Below, piece by piece: positions 10,401 to 19,252 of a stretch of 64,000 nucleotides of DNA; within the stretch, counting starts at the first letter, position 1; each line of letters begins with the position of its first letter. Position numbers and translations under genes: made by a program. The notes beneath the pieces are model-generated. The model had not been told where the DNA came from. It saw only the letters and a list, made by a program, of their open reading frames with translations, and searched no databases. The DNA lies in contig NZ_JBHULY010000025.1 of NCBI RefSeq assembly GCF_042684665.1, positions 1 to 64,000 of the forward strand. The letters run 5' to 3'. The DNA comes from Jejuia rubra. Lineage in GTDB: Bacteria; Bacteroidota; Bacteroidia; Flavobacteriales; Flavobacteriaceae.

Positions 10401-13400
10401 GCCTGTGTTGTCAGTTACCGTGAGCATATACGTGCCTGGACCACCTGTGATGGCGTTCAAAACAGAACCATCACTCCATTTATACGCGTAGGGCGGAGTT
10501 CCACCACTAACATTGGCTGTCAGACTACCGTTAGTCGCATTGTTGCAGCTTGGTGTAGATTCAATGTCAACATTCAAATTTCCAAGTTGGAAGGAAGCTT
10601 CATTATCTTCATAATTGTATTCAAAAGGATTGGAATTAACAATTCTTGCGATAATAGTAGTGTTATTATCAAGAACGTTCCACGGGAATTGGATGGTTGT
10701 ATTCTCGCCGGTATTCAAGTCTATTGGAATTGGACCAAAAATTTGAATTTCATTTAGGGCATTATCGACATAATAAAATAATACATCAGCATCAACTGCC
10801 GCATTGCCCTCATTTTCAATAGTTGCTGAGATATCAATACTATCTGCAAGGTTTGGTGACAGATCCGAGCCTGTAAATGCCGTGAAAATCAAATTGCCCG
10901 CATCGCCTACTATTATGGCTCTGGTAGCCTCATTGTTGAGTTCATCTGATTCATTTATATCCTCAGCACAATCAATTTCGGCTGAAAGCACATGGGCTCC
11001 TGCGATGGTTGAGGAATAGGTTGACGTTAAGGAAATAGTATTATTCATTCCTGTTAACAGTCCGCCAACATTAGGAACCGTTTCGATAAGCGTACCATCG
11101 GCATATACACAAAGCTCCATTTGATCCCCTGCATTGGATGCGCCAATGTTTTCGTAGGTGACATCAATGTTGATAGCTTCGCCAATATCTGGATTTAATT
11201 CTGATGGATTAATATATTGTGCCAAAATGCGCATATCCGGTAAGTTCGTGACGTTAACTTCTACAGTTTTGACATTGTTGGTCTCATCACATTCTAAGTA
11301 CCCATTCGTTGGATCCAGAGTTGCAGTTACCGTATAAATCCCAGCCTGCGGGAAGATGAATGGGACGGGTAAATCGGCCCGATACGGACAATTACAATTC
11401 GATTCTAGATCGTTGAGAGTCACCGTTCCAGCATTTACGGTTCCTGTTAACCCAGGGCCACTGACTTCATATAAAACCTCTAGAGCACTAGCGTCATAAA
11501 GGCCTGTAAGTTCAAAGCCCATTGAAAAGTAAACCGGTTTATTTATGGGTTGGATAATATCCCAAAAGTTATCGTCTACGCAGGATGTAGTATCAAATGC
11601 AAAATCCCAACACAAATCTCCCGATCTGGAATTGTCCAGTTCATTGCTTTCTGTAATATCATCATTGGCATCAATATTTACCGTTAAGGTTTCCGTACCC
11701 GATTGCACAGTTGAGCCATCAATACTTACGGTAGTATTAGCTCCTGGAGAAAGGATACCATTATATGTAGCCGTCAGTACTTGCCCTCCACTAAATACAA
11801 AATCCACATCAAAAGGACCTGTGGCCGTACCATCACCTTTATTATATATTTGTGCGGAATAGGTAGAAGTGCCTGGGAAAACAGGATCTACACTGACGTC
11901 AATTTTGTCATCATCGCAAGTTTCTGGATAGAAAGTGAGATTTGGGATACAATTAGAAACTGTTTGACTAAACGTTATAGTATTATTGGTTTCGTCAAAT
12001 TCATCGATATCATTATTGCTGTCTGCTATCAATTCAAATTCATAGGCTCCTGCTGTGCTATAAGAAAATGGTTCGGTAAAGCTGTAAGTGTCATCAGCGT
12101 CAATACCTGAAACGTTTTCGGTTATGGTCTGAATTAAAGACCCGTCCAAATACACATTTACCAATGTTGTGAAAGCACCTGTGTCAACCGTATTTGCATT
12201 GGATAAAGTAAAGGTCACCTCCGTTGGGGCATTATCTATACAAGGTACGGTTCTAGGTGGCCCTCTAACAACTCCCAAATTAGGAAGAATGGGGTCAACA
12301 TAAATTACAGCACAATCGTAGTTATTGTTTTCGAAACTTTCGGTAATTATCAATTGGGCATCCGCAAAAGCACATATTGAAAAACTTCCACTTGTATTAT
12401 ATACGATATTTGAAAAAGTGGTAGTAAAACTTTCTCCCGGATTAAGTTCAGGAATGATTGCATCTGCAATGGTTGGGTTTCCACCACTATTACTAATATC
12501 TAAAAGACTGGTAACGGTAGTTGCCGCACAACCGATATTTCTCACCGTAATAGTACCCGAAATGCTTTCACCACTCAATATAGTGTTGTTAGAAAGGGAA
12601 ACGGTGGTTTCCAAATCTGGCAAACAAGGTGGTTCAATGATTTCAAAAGAAGTGGATTCTGTAGTACTTAAGGTGAAATCCGTTATAGTAACATTTGCAG
12701 TATAGGTTCCCGCAACTAATGGCACAGGAACACTAAAGCAATAATCCCCATTGGCATTGGTATATGTGGTATAGCTTGCGCCAGTTTCTGAAATTTCGAT
12801 AGTAACGGTTGCACCCGCTACACTTGGATCAGAAAGTGATACAGCGGTATCCGTATAAATGGCATTACCACATATATTTACAGTATTTCCAAAACTGTTG
12901 TATGCAGGATTAGGGCTGGCATTGGCCGTTAAAACGATATTGCCCGGTACGTTAAAGTCCCCATTGGTAAATGGTCGTACTGCCGTATTGTTGGTTTCAA
13001 TGGTTTCTGCAATAACATTGGTGTGGTCAATACTCACCAGCATTGGGTTCCATCCATCTGTTGGAGGGGTGGTGATCAACCAAGATAACGTGGTACTGCT
13101 ATTTGCTGGCAAAATGGGTACAGTAATGTCTGGATAAACCGTTCCCGGTTCAGCCTGATTTTCAAGATGAACATCAAAGTTGAGGGCATCAAAATCTGAA
13201 ATGTTATGAATTGTTGCGAATACTGTTATTTCCGAACTTACGTCAGGATTGGGATTACTGAAGGTAATATCGTTGGCAAAAATTTGCAAATCCGGTAACA
13301 CAAGAACATCAGGATAATTAAACGGCCCAAGCGTCGAGCTACATGCGCCGTTGATAATCTGTACAGAACTTTCCCAATTGGTGCTTGCTGGTAGGGCAGG

Positions 13401-15665
13401 AACGGAAACAGAGTAACGTTTGCCATCACTGGTGTTTGTGTCATTGATATCCACCTCGGTCATTATCAAGGTAAGATCGTTGGGGTCGGTTAAATTGCCA
13501 TTGCCTTCAAAGTCTAATAATAACCTTGGAAAAGTGGCTGGAGGCAAGTTATTACCAGCATCCGCATATACTACTTCAAAAGTAAAGCCAGTGTCGGTGC
13601 CTCCAGAAAGGGGATAGACCAATGCAGAGGTAAAATTAGCTGTGCCACTAAATTGTAGAGACGGATTATTGGGGTTAAAGTTGGAGTTGGTATCATCGCA
13701 GTCCGTATTATCAGCGACATAGCCTGAAGGTTGGGAGCAAGCCAGAGTGCTGTTTCCGGCATCTCCAAAACCGTCACCATCGGTATCGGCATACCAAGTG
13801 GTTTGTCCTGTAATATCTGGATCATCATTGTCAACTAATCCATCACAATCGTTGTCAATGCCATCACAAATTTCAGGAGCAGTTGGAAATTTGGTATTAT
13901 CGGCATCATCACAATCGGTATTGTTTATGACAAAACCCGCAGGTTGGCTACAGGACATAGTACTATTGTTGATGTCTCCAAAACCATCACCGTCAGTGTC
14001 TGCATACCACGTAGTTAATCCAGTGGCATCAGGATCTGCGTCATCAATTAAGCCATCACAATCATTATCAATCCCATCACATACTTCTGGTGCAAGAGGA
14101 AAGACGGTATTGTTGTTGTCATTACAGTCTGTATTGTCCGCTACGTAACCAGGAGGTGCTTGACAGTCTGAAATTGAATTGTTTGGGTCGCCAAAACCAT
14201 CACCATCATTATCCGCATAAAAAACAGTATTGCCTAAAATGGTTATGGTAAATGAGATACTATTGGTATTGTCGTTTCCATCATCTGCTGTTAGTGTAAT
14301 TTCTTGTGTAGTGTTTGCACTAGAAAGCACGGTGCCTGGGCTGGGTGTTTGGGTTACCGTAGGCGTAGTACAATTATCCGTGGCCGTTGTCAACGAAGTA
14401 TAATCGGGTACTATAAATTCACAATTGATGTCTAAGTTTTCGTCAAAATCATCAACCGATGTAAGTTCTGGTGCGGTGAGGTCATCAATAATCACATTTT
14501 GTGTGGATTGCACCACATTGCCATCGCCATCATCAAAGGTCCATGTAATTTCATAAGTACCTTGTTGGTCATAGGTTAAAGCGTCTGTGGTCGTTCCCGT
14601 AACACTCGATGCACAAAAGATGGATGTTGTGGGCGCAGTAACCGTGGCACTACACTCTTCAACAATATCATCAAGTACTGGAGGGTCAATATCAGTAGCG
14701 CTTACCACTTCCAAACCTGAGCCAATATCATACAGCGACCAGATATCATTTTGGTTTTTAACACGAATATAAAAATCATGAGTGCCACAGTCTAAATCCG
14801 TAGTTTCCAGATCTACGGTGTATTCATCTGGGTTTCCTGTTGGGGTTAAGGTTGCGGTTAGGCCTTCTCCAAAACCAGGATCGGTATCATAGAAATATTC
14901 AAGCCCTGTAATCGGAGCAATAGTAGTATCGGGTTGAATATAAAAGGTACGTTGATCATAAAGACTCCATACGCCATTATTGTCTTTTACCCTAATGTAT
15001 AATGTGTTAAAACCTTCTAATGTATTGTCTAAATTTAAGGAGAAGGTTTGCGTTAATTCACCAGTATTGCCGTTTACCCCTAAAGGTATACCCCCGCCAA
15101 AACCAGGGTCTGTATTAACGAAATACTCCGCACTATCAATATTGGATGGTGAGTTGTCTTCTGGTACGATGTAAAATGTACGTTGGTCATAAAGACTCCA
15201 TACGCCATTATTGTCTTTTACCCTAATGTATAAAGTGTTAAAGCCCTCTAAGGCACTATTTAAATTTAACGGAAAGGTCTGTGTTAATTCACCAGTATTG
15301 GGATTTACAGAAATGGGATTATTAAGACCGAAACCATCATCGGTATTTATAAAATATTCTGCACTTTCAATATTTGTAGGTGTATTGTCCTCTGGTACTA
15401 TGTAAAAAGTACGATGGTCATACAGACTCCATACATTAGCATCATCTTTTACTCTGATGTATAATATATTAAAACCTTCTAAACTGGACGGCGGTGTAAC
15501 GTTAAAGGTCTGTTCCAGTTCGCCCGAATTGCTCGATGCGGTAAATGTGGTGTTGTTGCCAAATCCAAGGTCTGTATTAAAAAAATATTCTATCTCGCTT
15601 ACAGACTGCCCAAATCCCAACCAACTTATACCGCATATTATGTATAATAATATACGCGTTTTCAT
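7410..15665 (-). CDS. Giant T9SS-secreted multidomain repeat protein with thrombospondin type 3 repeats
   Basis: A 2751-residue surface or secreted protein. It has a Sec signal peptide (cleavage after about residue 20, GFGQS). About residues 20-300 are four repeats of a module with an EYFxNTDPGFG core. Two HYR-like Ig modules follow at about 320-475, then three MopE-type metal-binding repeats (NTDCxD...EVCDGIDNDCDG) at about 480-660, and several CARDB-like adhesive Ig domains (LPDLQI, PDLETTV, PDMRILAQ, NEGNAAVD) at about 750-1700. Next come an SprB-type repeat (SGGTPPYAYKWSDG) near 1700-1755, a long Asp-rich thrombospondin type 3 calcium-binding array (DSDGDGVPD) at about 1765-2420, and a PKD domain (WDWGDGT...HTYQNPGVYEV). 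A VTGGGWI domain and a T9SS type A sorting domain (FWPNPSETDF...LESGVYMVRI) end the protein. It lies 13 bp after the beta-helix gene, so the two are probably co-transcribed. An adhesin or matrix role is inferred. Confidence 0.93.
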   Translation of the reverse strand: MKTRILLYIICGISWLGFGQSVSEIEYFFNTDLGFGNNTTFTASSNSGELEQTFNVTPPSSLEGFNILYIRVKDDANVWSLYDHRTFYIVPEDNTPTNIESAEYFINTDDGFGLNNPISVNPNTGELTQTFPLNLNSALEGFNTLYIRVKDNNGVWSLYDQRTFYIVPEDNSPSNIDSAEYFVNTDPGFGGGIPLGVNGNTGELTQTFSLNLDNTLEGFNTLYIRVKDNNGVWSLYDQRTFYIQPDTTIAPITGLEYFYDTDPGFGEGLTATLTPTGNPDEYTVDLETTDLDCGTHDFYIRVKNQNDIWSLYDIGSGLEVVSATDIDPPVLDDIVEECSATVTAPTTSIFCASSVTGTTTDALTYDQQGTYEITWTFDDGDGNVVQSTQNVIIDDLTAPELTSVDDFDENLDINCEFIVPDYTSLTTATDNCTTPTVTQTPSPGTVLSSANTTQEITLTADDGNDNTNSISFTITILGNTVFYADNDGDGFGDPNNSISDCQAPPGYVADNTDCNDNNNTVFPLAPEVCDGIDNDCDGLIDDADPDATGLTTWYADTDGDGFGDINNSTMSCSQPAGFVINNTDCDDADNTKFPTAPEICDGIDNDCDGLVDNDDPDITGQTTWYADTDGDGFGDAGNSTLACSQPSGYVADNTDCDDTNSNFNPNNPSLQFSGTANFTSALVYPLSGGTDTGFTFEVVYADAGNNLPPATFPRLLLDFEGNGNLTDPNDLTLIMTEVDINDTNTSDGKRYSVSVPALPASTNWESSVQIINGACSSTLGPFNYPDVLVLPDLQIFANDITFSNPNPDVSSEITVFATIHNISDFDALNFDVHLENQAEPGTVYPDITVPILPANSSTTLSWLITTPPTDGWNPMLVSIDHTNVIAETIETNNTAVRPFTNGDFNVPGNIVLTANASPNPAYNSFGNTVNICGNAIYTDTAVSLSDPSVAGATVTIEISETGASYTTYTNANGDYCFSVPVPLVAGTYTANVTITDFTLSTTESTSFEIIEPPCLPDLETTVSLSNNTILSGESISGTITVRNIGCAATTVTSLLDISNSGGNPTIADAIIPELNPGESFTTTFSNIVYNTSGSFSICAFADAQLIITESFENNNYDCAVIYVDPILPNLGVVRGPPRTVPCIDNAPTEVTFTLSNANTVDTGAFTTLVNVYLDGSLIQTITENVSGIDADDTYSFTEPFSYSTAGAYEFELIADSNNDIDEFDETNNTITFSQTVSNCIPNLTFYPETCDDDKIDVSVDPVFPGTSTYSAQIYNKGDGTATGPFDVDFVFSGGQVLTATYNGILSPGANTTVSIDGSTVQSGTETLTVNIDANDDITESNELDNSRSGDLCWDFAFDTTSCVDDNFWDIIQPINKPVYFSMGFELTGLYDASALEVLYEVSGPGLTGTVNAGTVTLNDLESNCNCPYRADLPVPFIFPQAGIYTVTATLDPTNGYLECDETNNVKTVEVNVTNLPDMRILAQYINPSELNPDIGEAINIDVTYENIGASNAGDQMELCVYADGTLIETVPNVGGLLTGMNNTISLTSTYSSTIAGAHVLSAEIDCAEDINESDELNNEATRAIIVGDAGNLIFTAFTGSDLSPNLADSIDISATIENEGNAAVDADVLFYYVDNALNEIQIFGPIPIDLNTGENTTIQFPWNVLDNNTTIIARIVNSNPFEYNYEDNEASFQLGNLNVDIESTPSCNNATNGSLTANVSGGTPPYAYKWSDGSVLNAITGGPGTYMLTVTDNTGLSITVEGEILVDDIDSDGDTIPDCEDVCPGFDDLADADSDAVPDNCDNCPDNSNPDQLDSDGDGVGDACDICPDGDDLADTDDDGIPNECDSCPLDFLNDSDNDGVCDSDDQCPGFDDTIDTDGDGIPDGCDNCDANLIGTPCDDGDPCTVNDLYDDDCGCSGTIADSDGDTVPDCDDICAGFDDLADADGDSVPDGCDVCSGDDASGDTDGDGVCDDSDPCPLDPADDSDNDGVCDSNDICPGGDDNIDSDGDGIPDFCDSCDNSVDTDNDGVSDCDDLEVNSPCPLDVDSDGVSNDSDSDGIPNCLDVCEGFDDLADTDSDNVPDGCDVCTGDDASGDTDGDGVCDDSDPCPLDPADDSDNDGVCDSNDICPGGDDNLDSDGDGIPDFCDSCDNSVDTDNDGINDCDDLEVNSPCPLDVDANGVSNDSDGDGVPNCLDVCEGFDDLADADSDNVPDGCDACTGDDASGDTDGDGVCDDSDPCPLDPADDSDNDGVCDSNDICPGGDDNLDSDGDGIPDFCDSCDNSVDTDNDGVNDCDDLEVNSPCPLDVDANGVSNDSDGDGVPNCLDACEGFDDLADADGDSVPDGCDVCTGDDASGDTDGDGVCDGSDICPGFDDNLDSDGDTIPDCIDNCPNHPNPDQVDSDNNGIGDVCDDTDCDALIITSINLPADPRPMGTNISAIADYTGGEIASAIWDWGDGTTSNGAISEPMISGNHTYQNPGVYEVKLTITDICDNETSESFKYVVIYDSSGGFVTGGGWIDSPLGAYLPDPSLVGKANFGFVSKYKKGKTIPDGHTEFQFHAGNLNFKSSVYEWLIVAGTKAMFKGSGTINNQGYYKFIISAKDESKKGGDDTFRIKIWDAITEIVVYDNQLGDDDNADATLAISGGSIIVHQKGNAKAKESISKNDEASGTTLTIDFWPNPSETDFNIKLISQKEIGNTDIFVFDINNRLVHKNQFSGNKVYTFGSNLESGVYMVRIVHSDGIQTIRLTKY
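8553..9850 (-). repeat. 393-bp tandem repeat inside the giant gene (about 3.3 copies)
   Basis: Near-identical 393-bp units begin at about 8553, 8946, 9339 and (partial) 9732, for example the block GGGCAGGGGTCGCTGTCGTC at 8946, 9339 and 9732. Each unit encodes 131 residues of thrombospondin type 3 calcium-binding repeats, so copy-number change keeps the frame. The region is clearly richer in G+C and CpG than its surroundings, as expected for stacked Asp codons (GTC/ATC on the plus strand). Confidence 0.9.
14940..15640 (-). repeat. 231-bp tandem repeat encoding the N-terminal 77-residue modules
   Basis: The same phrase (reading TATAATGTGTTAAAACCTTC and variants on the plus strand) recurs at 231-bp intervals near 14992, 15223 and 15454. 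The repeats encode the EYFxNTD modules, each about 77 residues. The two units closest to the C-terminal side are most alike, and the first has diverged most. Confidence 0.8.
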
Positions 15666-15678
15666 AAGGATTGGAATT

Positions 15679-16785
15679 TTAGTTGGCGTTAGCTTTAATG
15701 GTAACCGTAAGAGGCTGATTTTTATCCACTGTACTGCTGAAAGATTCTATCTGTAAATAAGGTGTGTTAACGGGTTGTCCCAACATGCTAAAGTTATAAC
15801 CATTCAGAATACCGATATCACCACCATCGGAGGCAGCGCCAATGGCAGGGGAACCTGGCAATAAGGTGAAGTCGGCAATCGATCTGTCGAAACCGGATGA
15901 ATTGTTGTAAATCCCGCCATCATTTGTAAAGTTAGGATTTCCCGAAACTGCATTATTAACAAAACTTGTTCCAGTACCAGCAAAGGACATTGTGGCATTT
16001 AAAGGGTTGTAGGTGAGGCAATTGTTAATTTCAAATGAGCCGTTATTTAACTCAACAATATTATGGCCACTTGCTGTACCAATAAACATTGAATTGCTAA
16101 TGGTTAAAGTTGAACTAGAATTATTCGTTATGGTAATGTCGGCACTATTGTTTGTAAAATAACTTCTAAAAATATTTTTATCTACTACGATAGTGGCAGC
16201 TTTATCAAAAACCAAATCGGAACCTTGATAATCCGTAGTGTTTAGAAATATGTTATTAGCTATTATCATATTAGATACATTACTGCCTATTCGTTTGTTG
16301 AGACCATTTGAAATAACATTACCTTGAAAAACGACATTGTTAAAGTTTAGACTATTATTTCCAATAACATAATCATTAAATATATTTTCTTTTAGAATAA
16401 GGTTATTAATAGTGCTGCTAGATGCAGATGTTGTAAGCGTGCTAAAAATTATGCCGTTAATCGTGGTGTCCGATGCTCCCGCCGCTATGGTAATATTACC
16501 AAGGGTTGTTCGGTAATTGCTATTGGGCTCAGAATGCGAGCGCCCCACCAAGGTAATCCCCCGGTCTATAGTGATATTACCATAGCTGGTTGGCGATTGC
16601 TGTACATATATAATGTCTCCACCAGTTGCAGAGGCCGCATTTATGGCATCTTGGAGGTTGGAATAATCGGCTGTTGTCCCAGGGGTGTTATTTACTGTGT
16701 AAGTGGTTTGAGCAACTCCTAAATAGCAGGTTGAGAAAATAAAACAAATAATAAAAGCTTTAAGAGAAAGTAATGCAGTTTTCAT
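15679..16785 (-). CDS. Secreted right-handed beta-helix (pectin-lyase-like) protein
   Basis: The 368-residue protein has a Sec signal peptide ending around residue 25 (CYLGVAQ). TVNNTPGTTADYSNLQDAIN, the typical opening strand of parallel beta-helix proteins, follows, then many short Asn-rich turns (TINGIIFS, MIIANNIF, LTISNSMF) that stack into the helix. It has no visible catalytic signature of a pectate lyase and no classical C-terminal T9SS domain, ending in a beta-rich FSSTVDKNQPLTVTIKANAN tail. It lies directly upstream of the giant repeat gene with only 13 bp between them, so they probably form one operon. The 254 bp upstream are shared with the divergent PAS/LuxR gene. A cell-surface role is likely, and enzymatic activity is uncertain. 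Confidence 0.8.
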   Translation of the reverse strand: MKTALLSLKAFIICFIFSTCYLGVAQTTYTVNNTPGTTADYSNLQDAINAASATGGDIIYVQQSPTSYGNITIDRGITLVGRSHSEPNSNYRTTLGNITIAAGASDTTINGIIFSTLTTSASSSTINNLILKENIFNDYVIGNNSLNFNNVVFQGNVISNGLNKRIGSNVSNMIIANNIFLNTTDYQGSDLVFDKAATIVVDKNIFRSYFTNNSADITITNNSSSTLTISNSMFIGTASGHNIVELNNGSFEINNCLTYNPLNATMSFAGTGTSFVNNAVSGNPNFTNDGGIYNNSSGFDRSIADFTLLPGSPAIGAASDGGDIGILNGYNFSMLGQPVNTPYLQIESFSSTVDKNQPLTVTIKANAN

Positions 16786-17039
16786 AATGATGGTTTTTTA
16801 GGTTTAGACAATAAAAAGTTGGCACAAATTAAATTTGCGTTCTTTTGGGAGAAAGCCTTAAATAAATAGAACTTGTTATAAAGCAGATAAAGGGGTGGGC
16901 TTTAAGTGTTGTTGGGAGATAAAATTTTGTTGGTTAATAGCTTTTACAAGGTACAAATTAATTTTAGAAAGAAAATAGTCCATATGGGGTATTTTTTTAA
17001 TAGTCGTTTTTTTATTAATTTAACACTTAAAATAGTACG

Positions 17040-17828
17040 ATGGCAAATAAAAAAACTTCAAAAATAGTTGAAACGTGGAAGACGATAAATCCCGTGCAAC
17101 GCCCCAATGATGTCAAGGATTTTCATGATATAATTAAAAAAATGACCTTTTTAATGACCTTGGGGCCCTACTACTATTTTGTGCTTAATTCGGTCAGTTA
17201 TGAATTTGATTATGTAAGTGACAGTGTCAAGAGCGTGCTGGGTATAGACCCAAAAGAATTTACATTGGAGAAATTATTGAGCCTATATTATCCCGAAGAT
17301 TTTCAGAAATTACAAGAAAAGGAAGAAATTATAGGTGATTTTATATACAATTATATGAGCGATAGAAGTTTTTCTGATGCAGTGTCTTTTGGTAAAGCTT
17401 TGTATTTGAAACGGCTAAGACATAGTAGTGGTGTTTACAAAACCATTATGCATCAGGTGATGGCTTTGAATGTCTCGGATGATGGAAAAATTCAACATTC
17501 TTTGGTGATTCATGCGGATGTGTCCCATTTGAACATGCTTGTGGATCATAAAGTGTCTTTTGTTTTTGAAAATGGGCCTTCATACTACTCTCAGGAAAAG
17601 GGGGTTTATTTTAACTTAAATGAAGTTGATAATTATACGGCTTTTACGAAGCGTGAGACGGAGATTATTAGAAAACTGTCCGAAGGCAAAGATTTTAACG
17701 AAATAGCCGAACAGCTAATTGTCTCTCCTCACACCGTCAGGGCGCATCGACGTAATATCCTCAAGAAATCTGGCTGTAAGAATACAGCGGAATTGGTAGC
17801 AAAATGCGTTAGGGAAGGCGTGATTTGA
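17040..17828 (+). CDS. PAS-fold / LuxR-type HTH transcriptional regulator
   Basis: A 262-residue cytoplasmic regulator with no signal peptide. Residues about 55-165 have the layout of a PAS-like sensory fold (YYYFVLNSVSYEFDYVSDSV, then a LLSLYYPEDF segment like the PAS H-P-D-D turn). The C-terminus, about 200-262, is a LuxR/GerE helix-turn-helix (FTKRETEIIRKLSEGKDFNE, then SPHTVRAHRRNILKKSGCKN). It lacks a receiver domain, so it is likely controlled by a ligand or protein partner. It is divergent from the beta-helix/giant protein operon across 254 bp of AT-rich DNA, making that operon a natural candidate target. The ligand is unknown. Confidence 0.85.
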   Translation: MANKKTSKIVETWKTINPVQRPNDVKDFHDIIKKMTFLMTLGPYYYFVLNSVSYEFDYVSDSVKSVLGIDPKEFTLEKLLSLYYPEDFQKLQEKEEIIGDFIYNYMSDRSFSDAVSFGKALYLKRLRHSSGVYKTIMHQVMALNVSDDGKIQHSLVIHADVSHLNMLVDHKVSFVFENGPSYYSQEKGVYFNLNEVDNYTAFTKRETEIIRKLSEGKDFNEIAEQLIVSPHTVRAHRRNILKKSGCKNTAELVAKCVREGVI

Positions 17829-17869
17829 TCTTCCTATGTAGTCATCCGAATCAAAAAAAATTATAGAAA

Positions 17870-17986
17870 TGTCAGTTCGAGTGATTTTTGAAAAAAAATC
17901 GTATCGAGAACTATTTTAAGATCGAAAATTTCTATTCTCGATACAAATTTTGCTCATTCCAATCGCAAAATTCACTCGAATTGACA
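17870..17986. repeat. REP/BIME-like inverted repeat element
   Basis: A 117-bp palindromic intergenic element. The outer arms are TGTCAGTTCGAGTGA and TCACTCGAATTGACA, and an inner pair is GTATCGAGAA (17901-17910) and TTCTCGATAC (17935-17944). A single half of the same family occurs at 24329-24374. It lies between two convergent genes (the LuxR regulator and the acyl-CoA dehydrogenase) and may also work as a bidirectional terminator. Confidence 0.75.
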
Positions 17987-18015
17987 AAATTTTCTTAAAA
18001 TCCAAATTGGCAATT

Positions 18016-19158
18016 CTAATCCCTCAAAATACTCCTTGAGATTACAATCTTTTGTATCTCGGAAGTACCCTCATATATCTGGGTGATTTTTGCATCCCGC
18101 ATCAAACGTTCAACGTGATATTCCTTTACAAAACCGTTCCCACCGTGAATTTGTACCGCCTCCACCGTATGCTCCATCGCTACTTTTGAGGCATAAAGCT
18201 TAGCCATAGCGCTGGATTTGTCATAGTTGTTTCCGGCATCCTTATCGGTCGCCGATTTCATCACCAAAAGGCGCGCCGCTTCAATATCAGTGTACATATC
18301 CGCCAATTTAAAGGCGATGGCCTGATGGTTGCAAATCTCGGTACCAAATGCTTTTCTTTCTTTCGAATATTTTAGCGCCAACTCGTATGCACCCTGAGCA
18401 ATGCCCAAAGCTTGCGCCGCGATACCGATGCGACCTCCTGATAATGTTTTCATAGCAAATCTGAACCCAGAGCCATTCACTCCGATGCGATTTTCCTTGG
18501 GTACTTTTACATCATTAAATTGCAAAGTGTGGGTGTCACTACCACGAATCCCCAATTTATCCTCCTTTGGGCCAACATGAAAACCTTCTGTGCCCTTTTC
18601 AACAATAAAGGCATTGATACCGTGGGAGCCTTTGTCACGATCCGTCTGAGCAATCACTATATAAACATCCGCTCTCCCACCGCTGGTAATCCAGTTTTTT
18701 GTGCCATTAATAAGATAATGGTCGCCTTTATCAATGGCCCTAGTTCTTTGTGAGGTTGCATCACTGCCGGCTTCTGGTTCACTCAAACAAAAAGCTCCTA
18801 CGAATTCCCCAGTAGCCAGTTTGGTCAGATACTTTTGTTTTTGCTCCTCCGTTCCGTAAGTTTCTAAACCGTAGCACACCAAGGAATTATTCACACTTAC
18901 AATCACCGATGCCGACGCATCAATTTTGGATAATTCCTCCATAATGAGCACATACGAAATGGTGTCCATCCCGCTACCGCCGTATTTTGGGTCTACCATT
19001 ACACCCATAAAACCCAATTCACCCATTTTCTTCACCAATTCCTTTGGAAAATGCTGTTTTTCATCACGTTCAATAACGCCCGGGAGTAATTCGGTTTGGG
19101 CAAAATCACGAGCCGCGTCTCGAATCATTTTATGCTCTTCAGAAAGGTTAAAATCCAT
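18016..19158 (-). CDS. Acyl-CoA dehydrogenase (short/medium-chain type)
   Basis: A full-length 380-residue FAD-dependent acyl-CoA dehydrogenase catalysing alpha,beta-dehydrogenation of acyl-CoA in fatty-acid or branched-chain amino-acid breakdown. It begins with the N-terminal helical domain (FNLSEEHKMIRDAARDFAQT). The family signature AFCLSEPEAGSDATS is at about 135-150, the beta-domain segment NGTKNWITSGG near 165, and the C-terminal IYEGTSEIQ near 363 carries the usual catalytic Glu position of the butyryl-CoA type. The substrate chain length cannot be read from sequence alone. It is divergent from anmK across 94 bp. Confidence 0.95.
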   Translation of the reverse strand: MDFNLSEEHKMIRDAARDFAQTELLPGVIERDEKQHFPKELVKKMGELGFMGVMVDPKYGGSGMDTISYVLIMEELSKIDASASVIVSVNNSLVCYGLETYGTEEQKQKYLTKLATGEFVGAFCLSEPEAGSDATSQRTRAIDKGDHYLINGTKNWITSGGRADVYIVIAQTDRDKGSHGINAFIVEKGTEGFHVGPKEDKLGIRGSDTHTLQFNDVKVPKENRIGVNGSGFRFAMKTLSGGRIGIAAQALGIAQGAYELALKYSKERKAFGTEICNHQAIAFKLADMYTDIEAARLLVMKSATDKDAGNNYDKSSAMAKLYASKVAMEHTVEAVQIHGGNGFVKEYHVERLMRDAKITQIYEGTSEIQKIVISRSILRD

Positions 19159-19252
19159 AATTCGTAATTAATATGTGTTTTTGGTAAAAAAAGTTCACAA
19201 ATATAGCTTTTTAATGTGAATAATTCAATACAGATCATTAAATTTACGGGCT

